From Nonomuraea thailandensis (GTDB taxonomy: Bacteria; Actinomycetota; Actinomycetes; Streptosporangiales; Streptosporangiaceae): a DNA stretch of 64,000 nucleotides. A program made the translations under genes and the position numbers. Under the pieces are notes generated by a model. It was not told the DNA's origin and did no database searches. It worked only from the letters and a program-made list of their open reading frames with translations. The DNA is taken from the NCBI RefSeq assembly GCF_024172165.1, contig NZ_JAMZEB010000002.1, positions 3,059,501 to 3,123,500 on the forward strand. The letters are read 5' to 3'. Shown here in pieces: positions 50,810 to 60,217 of this stretch (position 1 is its first letter; each line of letters begins with the position of its first letter).

Positions 50810-53523
50810 AGGAACCTCCAGAGGTTGCCGTTCGTGCCGTTGTCGTCGGCGAGCACGACCTGGGCGCCCTGGGCGGTGCCGGCGAGCCCGAGCACCCGGC
50901 CGCCGTTGGCGCACTGGATGCGGAAGGCGGCGCCCGGCCCGTAGCGCAGCCGCCAGCGGTGGTCGGCGGTGCCGCTGTCGGCCCACTGCACGACGCGCGA
51001 CCCGGCGGCGGTGCCCATGTTCTCCACGCCCAGCACCTTCTGGCTGTGGGAGTTGCGCAGCCGCAGGTAGCCGCCGGTGTCGGCGATCGCCGTCCACAGG
51101 TGGTCGGCGGTTCCGGTGTCGCCCCACTGCACGACGAGCGCGCCGTCGGCCGTGGACATGCCGGTGACGCCGAGCACCATGCCGGTGCCCACGTTCTGGA
51201 GGCGGCGCGCGCCGTTCGGCATGAATCGCCACTGGTTGTCCGGGCTGTCGTTGTCGGAGTCCTGCACCACCGGGGCGCCGTTGGCCGTCGAGCCGTTCTG
51301 GACGCCGAGCACCTTGCCGCTGTGCACGTTGCGGATCTTGACGGAGCCGTCGCCGGCGTCGGTGACCGTCCAGCGGTGGTCGGCGGTGCCGTTGTCGCCC
51401 CACTGCAGCACGCGGGCGTTGTCGGCGGTCGACATGTTCTCGACGCCGAGCACCTTGCCGCTGTGCACGTTGCGGAACCGCAGGGCACTGCCGTCGATGA
51501 CCGGGACCCAGTCGTGGTCGGCGGTGCCGTTGTCGGTCCACTGCAGGGCCGGGCCGCCGTCGGCGGTGGACATGTCCTGGATGCCGAGGACCAGTCCGCT
51601 GGCCGCGTTGACCAGCCGGAAGCTGGCCGCGCCGGTGCCACCGGTGTTCCAGTAGACGACGTAGTTGTGGTCGTGGGCGTCGTAGAAGGGGCCCAGCCGC
51701 ACCGGAGCCCCGCCGGCCGTGGCCGTGAAGGTCAGGGCGGAGGTGCTGGTCCGGGCGATCGAGGAAGGGGTCAGGGCGGGGGCCGCGGACAGGGCGGTGT
51801 CGCCGTAGTCGCCCGACAACACGACCGGGCCGTAGGTGACGGCCTGCACGTTCGGGTCGTCGCCGGCGGCCTTCATGACCACCCGCATGGGCAGCCGTAC
51901 GGTCACGGTGTCGCCCGTCGTCCACGACCGGGTGAGGTCGGCGTAGGTGCCCGGTGCCGCGGCGATGCTCTGCTGGACGCCGTTGACGCTGATCGTCGCG
52001 CCCTGCGTCCAGGCCGGGATGCGGACGCGCATCGACCACGACCCGCTCACGTTGCCGGTGACCTGCAGCGACGTGGTGTCGCCGACGGGATACGAGGTCG
52101 TCTGGGTGACCGTGATGCCGCGCCCGCTCCAGGTGAGCGTGGAGGGCACGAACAGGTTCACGAACAGGGTGGTGCCGTTGTGGAAGTAGATCGAGTCCAT
52201 CAGCTTGGTGTTGGTCTCGATCCCGGTGCCCTGGCAGCACCAGAAGGAGCCGTAGTCCGTGCTCCAGGTGCCGCCGCCCCAGGCCGGGCCGACGCCCCGG
52301 CGCCCGCCGGGGTTGAGCGGGGTGAAGTAGGTGACGTGCCCGCGTGGGTCGGCCGGGCGCTGCTGCCCGACCAGGTGGTTGAGCAGGGCGTTCTCGTAGT
52401 AGTCGAAGTAGTCGGCCCGGGTGGGCGACAGCAGCCACAGCTCCCGGGTCAGCTTGAGCATGTTGTAGGTGTTGCACGCCTCGCCGGTGTCCCTGGTCAG
52501 GTGGGCGGCGATCGCGCCGGGGGCGCGGAAGTGCTCGGCCTGGCTGTTGGAGCCGTTCACGTACGTGTGCGCGCCGACGGTGATGGACCAGGCGTTGGCG
52601 GCGATGTCGCGGTAGCGGGTCGTGCCCGTCGCCTTGTACTCGCGCGCCGCCCCGATCCACTTGGGCACCTGCGTGTTGGCATGCAGGCCGTTGAGCCGGT
52701 CCTGGCCGGCGGCCAGCGGGTCGAACACGGCCGCGTGGTCGAACCGCCGGGCCGCGGCCAGCCAGCGGGAGTCCCCCGTCATCTGGTACAGGTCCGTCAG
52801 CACGGCGTTCATGCCGCCGAACTCGGTGCCGAGCATGGCCTGCATCTGGCTCTGGCTCAGCCGCGACGTGCGGGCGTCCACCCACCCCGCCAGGGCCAGC
52901 AGCACGGCCCTGGCCTGGGTGTCGCCGATCAGCCGCCAGACGTCCAGCAGCCCGGCCAGGGTCTTGTGGATGCAGTAGTACGGCACGTTGCCGTTGGTCA
53001 GGGTGCGGTTCTCCACGGCGGTGATGTCCGACTCCGGGAAGCCGGACAGGTAGCCTCCGGTGAACCCGGCGGCGCCGTTGTTGGCCTGGCACCTGGCCAG
53101 CTCGGCCACCATGTGGGCGGCCTTGTCCCGGCAGGTGGTGTCGCCGAGCACCGCGTACGCCTGCGCCCACGCCGTCAGGAAGTGGCCCTGCATGTGGGAC
53201 CGGAACGGGAAGGTGGGCGCGTCCCAGCCGCCGTTGGCCGCCGCGCCGCCGGTGGACAGGCGGTGGTTGGCGCGGAAGACGTACAGGAGCCGGTCGACGT
53301 CGACGAAGCGCAGGTAGCTCAGCGTGCGGTTCTGGTTGTCCAGCAGGCGGCCGGAGGTCAGCCGGACCTGGCCGAGATCGAACTCGTAGGCCGAGACGCC
53401 GAGGTCGGGCCTGGCCCAGGGGAGGGCGGCCAGGGCGGGGGAGGCGCCGGCCAGCTGGCCGGTGACGGAGAGCGCGGCGGTCGCGCCCGCGCCCTGTAAG
53501 AGCTGACGACGGCTCAAGGACAT
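50806..53523 (-). CDS. Secreted GH127-type beta-L-arabinofuranosidase-like enzyme with C-terminal beta-trefoil repeats
   Basis: A 905-residue protein with a Tat signal (SRRQLLQGAG, then a hydrophobic stretch ending SPALA). GH127 barrel motifs include FPFRSHMQGHFLTAWAQAY, E-x-C in GEACNTYNMLKL and the Cys-Cys pair in FWCCQGTGIETNTK. From about residue 640 there are about six 45-residue repeats (FRNVHSGKVLGVENMST... TADHRW), ricin/CBM13-like. RBS is AAGGAG and the LacI-type palindrome lies 26 bp before the ATG. It is first in an operon with the CBM13-GH43 and GH62 genes. Arabinan or hydroxyproline-arabinoside breakdown is likely. Confidence 0.87.
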   Translation of the reverse strand: MSLSRRQLLQGAGATAALSVTGQLAGASPALAALPWARPDLGVSAYEFDLGQVRLTSGRLLDNQNRTLSYLRFVDVDRLLYVFRANHRLSTGGAAANGGWDAPTFPFRSHMQGHFLTAWAQAYAVLGDTTCRDKAAHMVAELARCQANNGAAGFTGGYLSGFPESDITAVENRTLTNGNVPYYCIHKTLAGLLDVWRLIGDTQARAVLLALAGWVDARTSRLSQSQMQAMLGTEFGGMNAVLTDLYQMTGDSRWLAAARRFDHAAVFDPLAAGQDRLNGLHANTQVPKWIGAAREYKATGTTRYRDIAANAWSITVGAHTYVNGSNSQAEHFRAPGAIAAHLTRDTGEACNTYNMLKLTRELWLLSPTRADYFDYYENALLNHLVGQQRPADPRGHVTYFTPLNPGGRRGVGPAWGGGTWSTDYGSFWCCQGTGIETNTKLMDSIYFHNGTTLFVNLFVPSTLTWSGRGITVTQTTSYPVGDTTSLQVTGNVSGSWSMRVRIPAWTQGATISVNGVQQSIAAAPGTYADLTRSWTTGDTVTVRLPMRVVMKAAGDDPNVQAVTYGPVVLSGDYGDTALSAAPALTPSSIARTSTSALTFTATAGGAPVRLGPFYDAHDHNYVVYWNTGGTGAASFRLVNAASGLVLGIQDMSTADGGPALQWTDNGTADHDWVPVIDGSALRFRNVHSGKVLGVENMSTADNARVLQWGDNGTADHRWTVTDAGDGSVKIRNVHSGKVLGVQNGSTANGAPVVQDSDNDSPDNQWRFMPNGARRLQNVGTGMVLGVTGMSTADGALVVQWGDTGTADHLWTAIADTGGYLRLRNSHSQKVLGVENMGTAAGSRVVQWADSGTADHRWRLRYGPGAAFRIQCANGGRVLGLAGTAQGAQVVLADDNGTNGNLWRFL

Positions 53524-53548
53524 GCGGACTCCTTGGCTTCCCGAGGTG

Positions 53549-53564
53549 ATGTTAGCGCTAACAT
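53549..53564. promoter_or_regulatory. LacI-type operator palindrome upstream of GH127 gene 2
   Basis: ATGTTAGCGCTAACAT, identical to the core of the site at 17128-17147, lies 26 bp upstream of the GH127 gene 2 ATG, between the promoter and the RBS. A repressor bound here should block the whole GH127-GH43-GH62 operon. Confidence 0.75.
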
Positions 53565-54246
53565 TTCATGCTGGCGGGGTGCACGGGCCTCCTACGGTGA
53601 GGGCGCTGTCGCGGAGTACATCCGACGGTCCGACCTGGCGTCAACGAGGGGAAGCCCCTGCCGACCCGGGCGCTGCCGAAGGAACACCTTCCCGCCTGGA
53701 ATTTCGTCTCCAGGGAGATCACGACGCACCGCCCGTGCAAGTGAAAGTTTCACAGAAGTTACCCGTTGGCAACAGATAACGTGCGAGAGGTTCGAAGTTA
53801 AGTTGCTGCCCGGCCATGCGCGCCTCGGCGTGCCGGCTCTGCCGTGCAGGCGTACACGATGGACGCCGGGTCTCGTCCATGCTCGTTCGTCCAGATCGGT
53901 CCGGACGCTGCCGCGCCGCTTCTGACGTCGGGAAAGGCGTCCATCGGCGAAGCCGGGCGTCGCCGCTGACCGCGTTCCGTGTCGCGGGCGGCATGGGCCA
54001 TGGATCGCCATGCGATCGGGTTGATCTTAGTTAAGTTTCCAGCCGTGAACGGTTGACGAGCCGCGTCAGAGGCCCTTACCTTCCTCCAGGAAGTCGGCCG
54101 AGATCTCGTTCACCACCTTCCCCGTCGCAGCAGGCCGGACCGGAGCCGTACCCGGGCGGAAGCGCCTCCCCGCCGCCGATGGCGCCCTCGCGGCCCCTGC
54201 GGGCCCGCGAGGGCGCGGGCCGGCCCCGGCAGCCGAAGGAGCAGAC
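53565..54246. other. Intergenic region upstream of the GH30 remnant
   Basis: About 680 bp without a convincing gene. The open frames here lack RBS and family features. It contains A/T-richer patches around 53770-53805 and 54020-54040 (TTGATCTTAGTTAAGTTTCC), which could belong to promoters of the GH127 operon (minus) and the decayed GH30 gene (plus). No perfect palindrome like the GH127 operator was found. Confidence 0.4.
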
Positions 54247-55089
54247 ATGACGCATGGCCCGAACGACCCTGGCATCAGGGACCGCACCCGGCTGGGCCGC
54301 AGAAGCGCGATGACCGCAACGGGGGCGCTGCCGGTCATCGCCGCCGTGGGGCGGGCCGCCCCCGCTGCGGCGGTCATCGACCCCCCGGCCCGGCGCCAGA
54401 CCATCCGCGGCTTCGGCGGGATGGCCCACGCGGCCTGGATCGGCGACCTGGCGGCCGCCCAGCGCGACACGGCGTTCGGCGCCGGCGAGGGGCGGCTGGG
54501 GTTCTCCGTGCTGAGGATCCCCGCCCCCGAGAACCAGGCGGACTGGAGCCGCGACCTGGCCACGGCACGGCGCGGCCGAGCTCGGGGCGACCGTCATCGC
54601 GTCTCCGTGGAATCCGCCCGCCCACATGGCCGAGACCTTCGTCGGGGGCGGCCGGACCGACGCCGGACGCCTGCGGTACGACCCGTACGGCGCCTGTGCC
54701 CAGCACCTGAACGACTCCACCGGGCACCTGCGGGAGAACGCCGGCTCGATCAGCACGAGGGTCATCGCGCCCGAATCCTTCCAGTACCTGAAGAACATCT
54801 CCGACCCGATCCTCAACGACCCCGCCGCCGTCGCCCCCAGGGCGCGACCGGCGTGTCGAACGGCTCCTTCACCGTCACGCTCCCCGCCCGCAGCGTGACC
54901 ACCTTCGTGACCGGGATGACCGGCACTCCCGGCGGCATCGACACGAACGCCTGGTACGTGCTGGCCAACCGCGACAGCGGTAAGGCCCTCGAAGCGCAGG
55001 GTGCCTCCACCGCCGACGGCGCCGACATCGTCCAGTACGACGACGGGGGCGGCACCAACCAGCAGCGGCAGCTCGTCCGAACCGCCTGA
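54247..55089 (+). pseudogene. Decayed GH30 xylanase-type gene with CBM13 remnant
   Basis: The start is intact (AAGGAG, 5 bases, ATG 54247; twin-Arg-like signal), and residues 45-108 read as a GH30 N-terminus: IRGFGGMAHAAWIGDLAAAQ, LGFSVLRIPAPENQADWSRD. Near 54572 the frame is lost; the homology continues in another frame as LGATVIASPWNPPAHMAETF... CAQHLND. The catalytic core is missing: after about 54745 it jumps to APESFQYLKNISDPILNDP, then to SNGSFTVTLPARSVTTFV in the first frame, and ends with a shortened CBM13 (DTNAWYVLANRDSGKALE... IVQYDDGGGTNQQ). Not functional. Confidence 0.8.
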
Positions 55090-55133
55090 CAGGCCGCGCC
55101 CCCCGTACGTAAGAGTGGAGAACGAGAAGCGAC

Positions 55134-57977
55134 ATGTCCGATTTATCGCGAAGGCAAGTACTGAGATTCGGCGCGGCCGGCGCCGGATCCGCGATGGTGC
55201 CGCTGTCCTGGACGGCCACCGCCCGGGCCGCCTCGGCGCCCCCGCCGGAGGTGCGGGCCGCGAATGACCTCGCCCTGTGGTACGACGAGAGCGCCGGCAC
55301 GGACTGGCTGAGAGCACTGCCGATCGGCAACGGCCGCCTGGGCGCCATGGTGTTCGGCAACACCGACACCGAGCGGCTGCAGCTCAACGAGGACACCGTC
55401 TGGGCGGGCGGCCCCTACGACCAGAGCAACCCCCGTGGGGCGGCCGCGCTGGGGCAGATCCGGCAGCTGGTCTTCCAGAACCAGTGGAACCAGGCCCAGA
55501 CCCTGATCGACCAGAACATGCGCGGCACCCCGGCCGGCCAGCTGGCCTACCAGACCGTCGGCGACCTGCGCCTCACCTTCGGCGGCACTGCCGGCGTCTC
55601 GGAGTACCAGCGCCATCTGGACCTCACCACCGCCACCACTGCCGTGTCCTACCTGCAGAACGGCGTGCGGTACCGGCGCGAGGCGTTCGCGAGCGCGCCG
55701 GACCAGGTGATCGCCCTCCGCCTGACCGCCGACCGGCCGGGCTCGATCACGTTCTCCGCGACGTTCGCCAGCCCCCAGCGGACGACGCGCTCCAGCCCGG
55801 ACGCGGCCACGGTGGCCCTCGACGGCATCTCGGGCGACATGGAAGGAGTGCCCGGCTCCGTCAGGTTCCTCGCCCTGGCCCGGGCCGTCGCCGAGGGCGG
55901 CACCGTCAGCAGCTCCGGCGGCACGCTGCAGGTGCGCAACGCCGACAGCGTGACGGTGCTGATCTCCATCGGCTCCGGCTACCGCGACTGGCGCGACGTC
56001 AGCGGCGACCACCAGGGCATCGCCCGGCGCCACCTCGACGCCGCGGCCGGCAGGACCTTCGACGACCTGCGCGGCCGGCACGTCGCCGACCACCAGCGGC
56101 TGTTCGGCCGCACGGCGCTCGACCTCGGCCGCACCCCGGCCGCCGACCAGCCGACGGACGTGCGGATCGCCCAGCACGCGAGCACCGACGACCCGCAGTT
56201 CTCCGCGCTGCTGTTCCAGTTCGGCCGCTACCTGCTGATCTCCTCCTCCCGGCCGGGCACCCAACCGGCCAACCTGCAGGGCATCTGGAACGACTCGCTG
56301 ACGCCGGCGTGGGACTCCAAATACACCATCAACGCCAACCTGCCGATGAACTACTGGCCGGCCGACACCACGAACCTGTCGGAATGCTACGAGCCGGTGT
56401 TCAGGATGATCGGCGAGCTCGCGGTCAGCGGCGCCCGCACGGCCCGGGCGCAGTACAACGCAGGCGGCTGGGTGACCCACCACAACACCGACGCCTGGCG
56501 GGGGACGTCGGTGGTGGACGGCGCGTTCTGGGGCATGTGGCAGACCGGCGGCGCGTGGCTGGCCACCCTCGTCTGGGACCACTACACCTTCACCGGCGAC
56601 CTGGAGTTCCTCCGGCAGTACTACCCGGCGATGAAGGGCGCCGCCCAGTTCTTCCTCGAGACCCTCGTGCAGGAACCGAGCCTCGGCTATCTGGTCACGA
56701 ACCCGTCGAACTCCCCGGAACTGGCCCACCACTCGGGCGTCAGCGTCTGCGCCGGCCCCACCATGGACAACCAGATCCTGCGCGACCTGTTCGACGGCTG
56801 TGCCAGGGCGGCCCAGGCGCTCGGCACCGACGCCGACTTCCGGACGCGGGTCCTGGCCGCCCGGGACCGGCTGCCGCCGACGAAGACCGGCTCGCGCGGC
56901 AACATCCAGGAGTGGCTGTACGACTGGATCGAGCCAGAGGCCGACCACCGGCACGTCTCCCACCTCTACGGCCTGCACCCCGGCAACCAGATCACCAGAC
57001 GCGGCACCCCGGCCCTCCACACCGCCGCCCGGCGCACGCTCGAACTGCGCGGCGACGACGGCACCGGCTGGTCGCTCGCCTGGAAGATCAACTACTGGGC
57101 GCGGCTGGAGGAGGGCAGCCGGGCGCACGCGCTGCTCCGCCTGCTGGTGCGGACGGACCGGCTCGCGCCGAACCTGTTCGACCTGCATCCTCCGTTCCAG
57201 ATCGACGGCAACTTCGGCGCCACGTCCGGCATCGCCGAGATGCTGCTGCAGAGCCACGCCGGCGAGCTGCACGTGCTGCCGGCCCTGCCGCCCGCCTGGC
57301 CGAACGGCAGGGTGCAGGGCCTCCGGGGACGCGGCGGTCATACGGTGGACGTGACCTGGAGCTCCGGCGCGGCCACCGAGGTCCTCGTCAGGTTCGACCG
57401 CAACGCGACGGTCAACGTCCGCAGCCGCTCGTTCGCCGGGACCCTCCAGGTGACCGACACCACGACCGGCGGCGCCGTCCCGGTCACCAGACCCGAACCC
57501 GACGTCATCACCCTGACCGGCCAGGCCGGCCGCACCTACCGCGCCACGGTGACCGCCTCACCGGCCGGCTACGTCCGCATCGCCAACGGCGCCACCGGCC
57601 TCGTCCTGGACAGCGGCGGGAACGTCGCCTCCGGCTCGGTGCTCAAACAGTGGAGCCTCGACGGCAGCACCAACCTGCAGTGGCAGCTCGCGGACCTGGG
57701 CGGCGGCTGGTACCGCATCGTCAACCGCACCAACGGCATGGTCGTCGACAGCTGGGGCAGCACCGCGAACGGCGCGAGCGCCCGGCAGGCGGCCTGGAAC
57801 GGCGGCGTCAACCAGCAGTGGCGCCTGAACGCCGTGGCCAACGGCCGCCACCAGGTCATCAACCGGGGGACCGGGACCGCCCTGGACGGCATGGGCAACG
57901 CCACCGCCGGCTCCACCGTGGCGATGTGGGCGCCGAACAACAGCACCAACAACCACTGGAGCATCACGCCCGTGTGA
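55134..57977 (+). CDS. Secreted GH95 alpha-fucosidase/galactosidase-type enzyme with CBM13
   Basis: A 947-residue protein with a Tat signal (SRRQVLRFGAAGAG... TARAA). GH95 markers are WYDESAGTDWLRALPIGNGR, the Asn-rich NANLPMNYWPADTTN and IDGNFGATSGIAEMLLQS with the probable catalytic Asp. The last 135 residues are CBM13 (QWQLADLGGGWYRI, QQWRLNAV, HWSI). GH95 members cleave terminal alpha-L-fucose or alpha-L-galactose from xyloglucan and other plant glycans. It lies 44 bp after the GH30 remnant and once may have shared its promoter. No LacI-type palindrome is visible directly upstream. Confidence 0.88.
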   Translation: MSDLSRRQVLRFGAAGAGSAMVPLSWTATARAASAPPPEVRAANDLALWYDESAGTDWLRALPIGNGRLGAMVFGNTDTERLQLNEDTVWAGGPYDQSNPRGAAALGQIRQLVFQNQWNQAQTLIDQNMRGTPAGQLAYQTVGDLRLTFGGTAGVSEYQRHLDLTTATTAVSYLQNGVRYRREAFASAPDQVIALRLTADRPGSITFSATFASPQRTTRSSPDAATVALDGISGDMEGVPGSVRFLALARAVAEGGTVSSSGGTLQVRNADSVTVLISIGSGYRDWRDVSGDHQGIARRHLDAAAGRTFDDLRGRHVADHQRLFGRTALDLGRTPAADQPTDVRIAQHASTDDPQFSALLFQFGRYLLISSSRPGTQPANLQGIWNDSLTPAWDSKYTINANLPMNYWPADTTNLSECYEPVFRMIGELAVSGARTARAQYNAGGWVTHHNTDAWRGTSVVDGAFWGMWQTGGAWLATLVWDHYTFTGDLEFLRQYYPAMKGAAQFFLETLVQEPSLGYLVTNPSNSPELAHHSGVSVCAGPTMDNQILRDLFDGCARAAQALGTDADFRTRVLAARDRLPPTKTGSRGNIQEWLYDWIEPEADHRHVSHLYGLHPGNQITRRGTPALHTAARRTLELRGDDGTGWSLAWKINYWARLEEGSRAHALLRLLVRTDRLAPNLFDLHPPFQIDGNFGATSGIAEMLLQSHAGELHVLPALPPAWPNGRVQGLRGRGGHTVDVTWSSGAATEVLVRFDRNATVNVRSRSFAGTLQVTDTTTGGAVPVTRPEPDVITLTGQAGRTYRATVTASPAGYVRIANGATGLVLDSGGNVASGSVLKQWSLDGSTNLQWQLADLGGGWYRIVNRTNGMVVDSWGSTANGASARQAAWNGGVNQQWRLNAVANGRHQVINRGTGTALDGMGNATAGSTVAMWAPNNSTNNHWSITPV

Positions 57978-58044
57978 GTGATCGCGTGCGTCTCTGCGTG
58001 CGGAAGACCGTCGCCCGGGCGCAGGCGAGCGCGTAGCGGTCGTG

Positions 58045-58815
58045 CTATCGCTGGAGGCGGACGGGATCGGCCGTGCCGCTGCGGCGGACGATCCAGGCCT
58101 CGGTGATGTGCTGGAACATCGCCTCGGCGGCGCCCTCGGGATCGTGGGCGGCGATGCGCTCGTAGATGCGGCGGTGCCCCAGGTTCGACGCCACGCACAG
58201 GGCCCGCTCAGTCCGGCCCAGGTAGCGGGCGGTGTTGACGACCTGGCCCTCCAGCGACCGCACGACGCCGCGCGCGATGCGGTTGTCGGACGCGCGCATG
58301 ATCGTGTCGTGGAAGGCGCGGTCGCTCTCGGCGTACGTGACCGGGTCGTCCACGAGCTCGTCCATCTGGTCCACCAGGGTGCGCAGCCGCTCGACGGTGT
58401 CGGGCCCGGCCAGGCGGGCGGCGACGTTGGCCATGTCCGACTCCAGCACGCGCCGCGTGACGACGAGGTCGTCGAGGATCGTCAGGCTCTCGTCCTCGGC
58501 GATGGCCGCGGTGAGGACGAGCTCGTCGAGCATGTCCCAGGTCGCCGGCGGGGTCACCATGGTGCCGGAGCCCTGCCGGACCTGCACGAGGCCCTTCTCC
58601 TGGAGGATCTTCACCGCCTCGCGCACGACGGTGCGGCTCACGGAGAACGCCTCGCACAGCGCGGGCTCGGGAGGCAGCGCGGTGCCGGGCGGGTGCACAC
58701 CGCGGACGATGCGCTCCACCAGCTCGGCCGTCACCGCCCGGGCGAGACTCGCCGGGCGGCGCGCCCAGGCCGGTTGCGCCGGGACACTGCCGGCTGATTC
58801 CTGCGATGCCGTCAT
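58045..58815 (-). CDS. FadR-type GntR-family transcriptional regulator
   Basis: ATG 58815, with GGAGGGCGG in front, gives 256 residues. The winged helix is AVTAELVERIVRGVHPPGTA then CEAFSVSRTVVREAVKILQE and VRQGSGTMV. The helical FCD effector domain follows, with metal-ligand-type Asp and His residues (ESDRAFHDTIMRAS, HRRIYERIAAHDPEGA). It diverges from the ABC importer genes and probably senses a sugar acid that the importer or the enolase-family enzyme handles. Confidence 0.88.
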   Translation of the reverse strand: MTASQESAGSVPAQPAWARRPASLARAVTAELVERIVRGVHPPGTALPPEPALCEAFSVSRTVVREAVKILQEKGLVQVRQGSGTMVTPPATWDMLDELVLTAAIAEDESLTILDDLVVTRRVLESDMANVAARLAGPDTVERLRTLVDQMDELVDDPVTYAESDRAFHDTIMRASDNRIARGVVRSLEGQVVNTARYLGRTERALCVASNLGHRRIYERIAAHDPEGAAEAMFQHITEAWIVRRSGTADPVRLQR

Positions 58816-58841
58816 TCCGCCCTCCGGTGACCTGATCAGCA

Positions 58842-58877
58842 GTATACGGGAGACCCTCTTGCCGTCATACGTCATAC
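58842..58877 (-). promoter_or_regulatory. GntR promoter with tandem GTATGAC motif
   Basis: Read on the minus strand, two adjacent GTATGAC heptamers (58877-58864) are followed after about 16 bases by TATACT, a good -10 for the GntR gene; ATGACG overlaps the -35. The heptamers are candidate autoregulatory sites. One more GTATGAC occurs at 63932-63938, upstream of the second GntR gene. Confidence 0.45.
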
Positions 58878-58935
58878 GAATTACGTTTGCCGCAGTCGGC
58901 CGGATCCGGCGGCCACTCGCGGGAAGCGGGCAACG

Positions 58936-60213
58936 ATGAAGCAGCGAGCGTTATGGTCGGCTCTCATGGCCGCGGCACTGGCCGTGGCGGGTTGCGGGAG
59001 CGCCACCCGGACGGACACCCCCTCCGGCGAGGCGGAACAGCAGCAGCAGAAGCTCGTGGTCTGGGACTGGAAATCCGGTGAACCGGTCGCCGCGACCTAC
59101 ATCGAGAAGGCGAAGGCGGACTTCGCCGCACGGCACCCCGGGGTCGCCGTCGAGTTCGTCGCCCAGCCGTTCGACCAGTACTACACCCTGCTCGGCACGG
59201 CGATCCAGGCCGGCAAGGGGCCCGACGTCATGCTCTTCAACGGCGGCGGGCAGCTCCGCGACCGGGCCGGTGCCCTGCTCCCGCTGGACCAGTACGTGGC
59301 CGCCGACCGGAGCCGGCTGGCGGGCTGGGACGCCTTCAGCAAGGACGGCAAGGTCTACGCCGCGCCGGTGACCCTGCAGGGGCACCCGATCTACTACAAC
59401 AAGGCGCTCTACGAGAAGGCCGGCCTCGACCCGGCGGCCCCGCCCAGGACGTGGAACGAGCTCGTCGGCGGCTGTGCCGCCATCAAGAAGGCGACCGGCG
59501 CCGCCTGCTTCGCGCTCGGCAACAAGGAGGGCTTCGGGATCCAGTTCTTCCTGTCGGGCCTCGGCTCCGGCATCCTCACGCCCCGGGAGTACGACGACTG
59601 GATCGCCGGCAGGCGCGACTGGACCTCGCCCCACGTGAAGCGGATCTTCGAGCTGTGGAAGGAGACCGGCGACAAGGGGCTGAACAACGACGGCGCCAAC
59701 TCCACCGCGATGTTCACCGACATCTTCCGCGTCTTCGAGACCGGCAAGGCCGCTCACATCATCGGGCTGATGTCGGACATCGGGCACTGGAACGACTTCA
59801 AGGAGTTCCTGCCGCCCGACCAGATCGGCGTCATGCGGGCGCCGGTCGTCACCGACGGGGCCACCCCGAGCCTGCCGTACGACGGCGGCATCGGCTACGC
59901 GGTCGCGAAGTGGACGAAGACCCCCGGCCTGGCGGCCGATCTGGTGCGCTCCCTGACCTCGGCCGACGCCCTGACGGCGTTCTCCACCCAGGCCGGCGCG
60001 ATCGCGTCCGACACGACGATCGACGTCTCGCGGGCCGGTCCGGCCGTCGCCACGATCGCCTCCGGCATCGAGACCGGCAAGCCCGCCCTGCACGTGGCGC
60101 TGTCCGCCAAGACCCTCGACCTGCTGGGACGACTGTCCCAGCAGCTCCTGAGCGGGTCGACCACCGTGGACAAGGCCGTGGAGCAGCTGGCCGCCTCCGA
60201 TCGGAAGGGCTGA
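58936..60213 (+). CDS. ABC importer solute-binding lipoprotein (sugar family 1)
   Basis: A 425-residue lipoprotein with lipobox LAVAGC (Cys20). The mature part is a family 1 extracellular sugar-binding protein: LVVWDWKSGEPVAATYIEKA, GPDVMLFNGGGQLRDR and the central YAAPVTLQGHPIYYNKALYEKAGL. It is followed 4 bp later by the first permease. No ATPase gene is present, so a shared MsiK-type ATPase encoded elsewhere is expected, as is common in actinomycetes. The ligand is probably an oligosaccharide released by the nearby glycosidases. Confidence 0.9.
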   Translation: MKQRALWSALMAAALAVAGCGSATRTDTPSGEAEQQQQKLVVWDWKSGEPVAATYIEKAKADFAARHPGVAVEFVAQPFDQYYTLLGTAIQAGKGPDVMLFNGGGQLRDRAGALLPLDQYVAADRSRLAGWDAFSKDGKVYAAPVTLQGHPIYYNKALYEKAGLDPAAPPRTWNELVGGCAAIKKATGAACFALGNKEGFGIQFFLSGLGSGILTPREYDDWIAGRRDWTSPHVKRIFELWKETGDKGLNNDGANSTAMFTDIFRVFETGKAAHIIGLMSDIGHWNDFKEFLPPDQIGVMRAPVVTDGATPSLPYDGGIGYAVAKWTKTPGLAADLVRSLTSADALTAFSTQAGAIASDTTIDVSRAGPAVATIASGIETGKPALHVALSAKTLDLLGRLSQQLLSGSTTVDKAVEQLAASDRKG

Positions 60214-60217
60214 CCGC

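Noticed and set aside
53533..54034. Overlapping open frames upstream of the GH30 remnant
   Set aside because: Composition is Arg/Ser/Pro-rich in every frame, with no start signal or recognisable domain.
37697..58850. Shared 13-mer AGCAGTATACGGG at the HxlR and first GntR promoters
   Set aside because: Both copies contain TATACT at the -10 position on the minus strand, so the similarity is best explained by promoter sequence and not a common operator.
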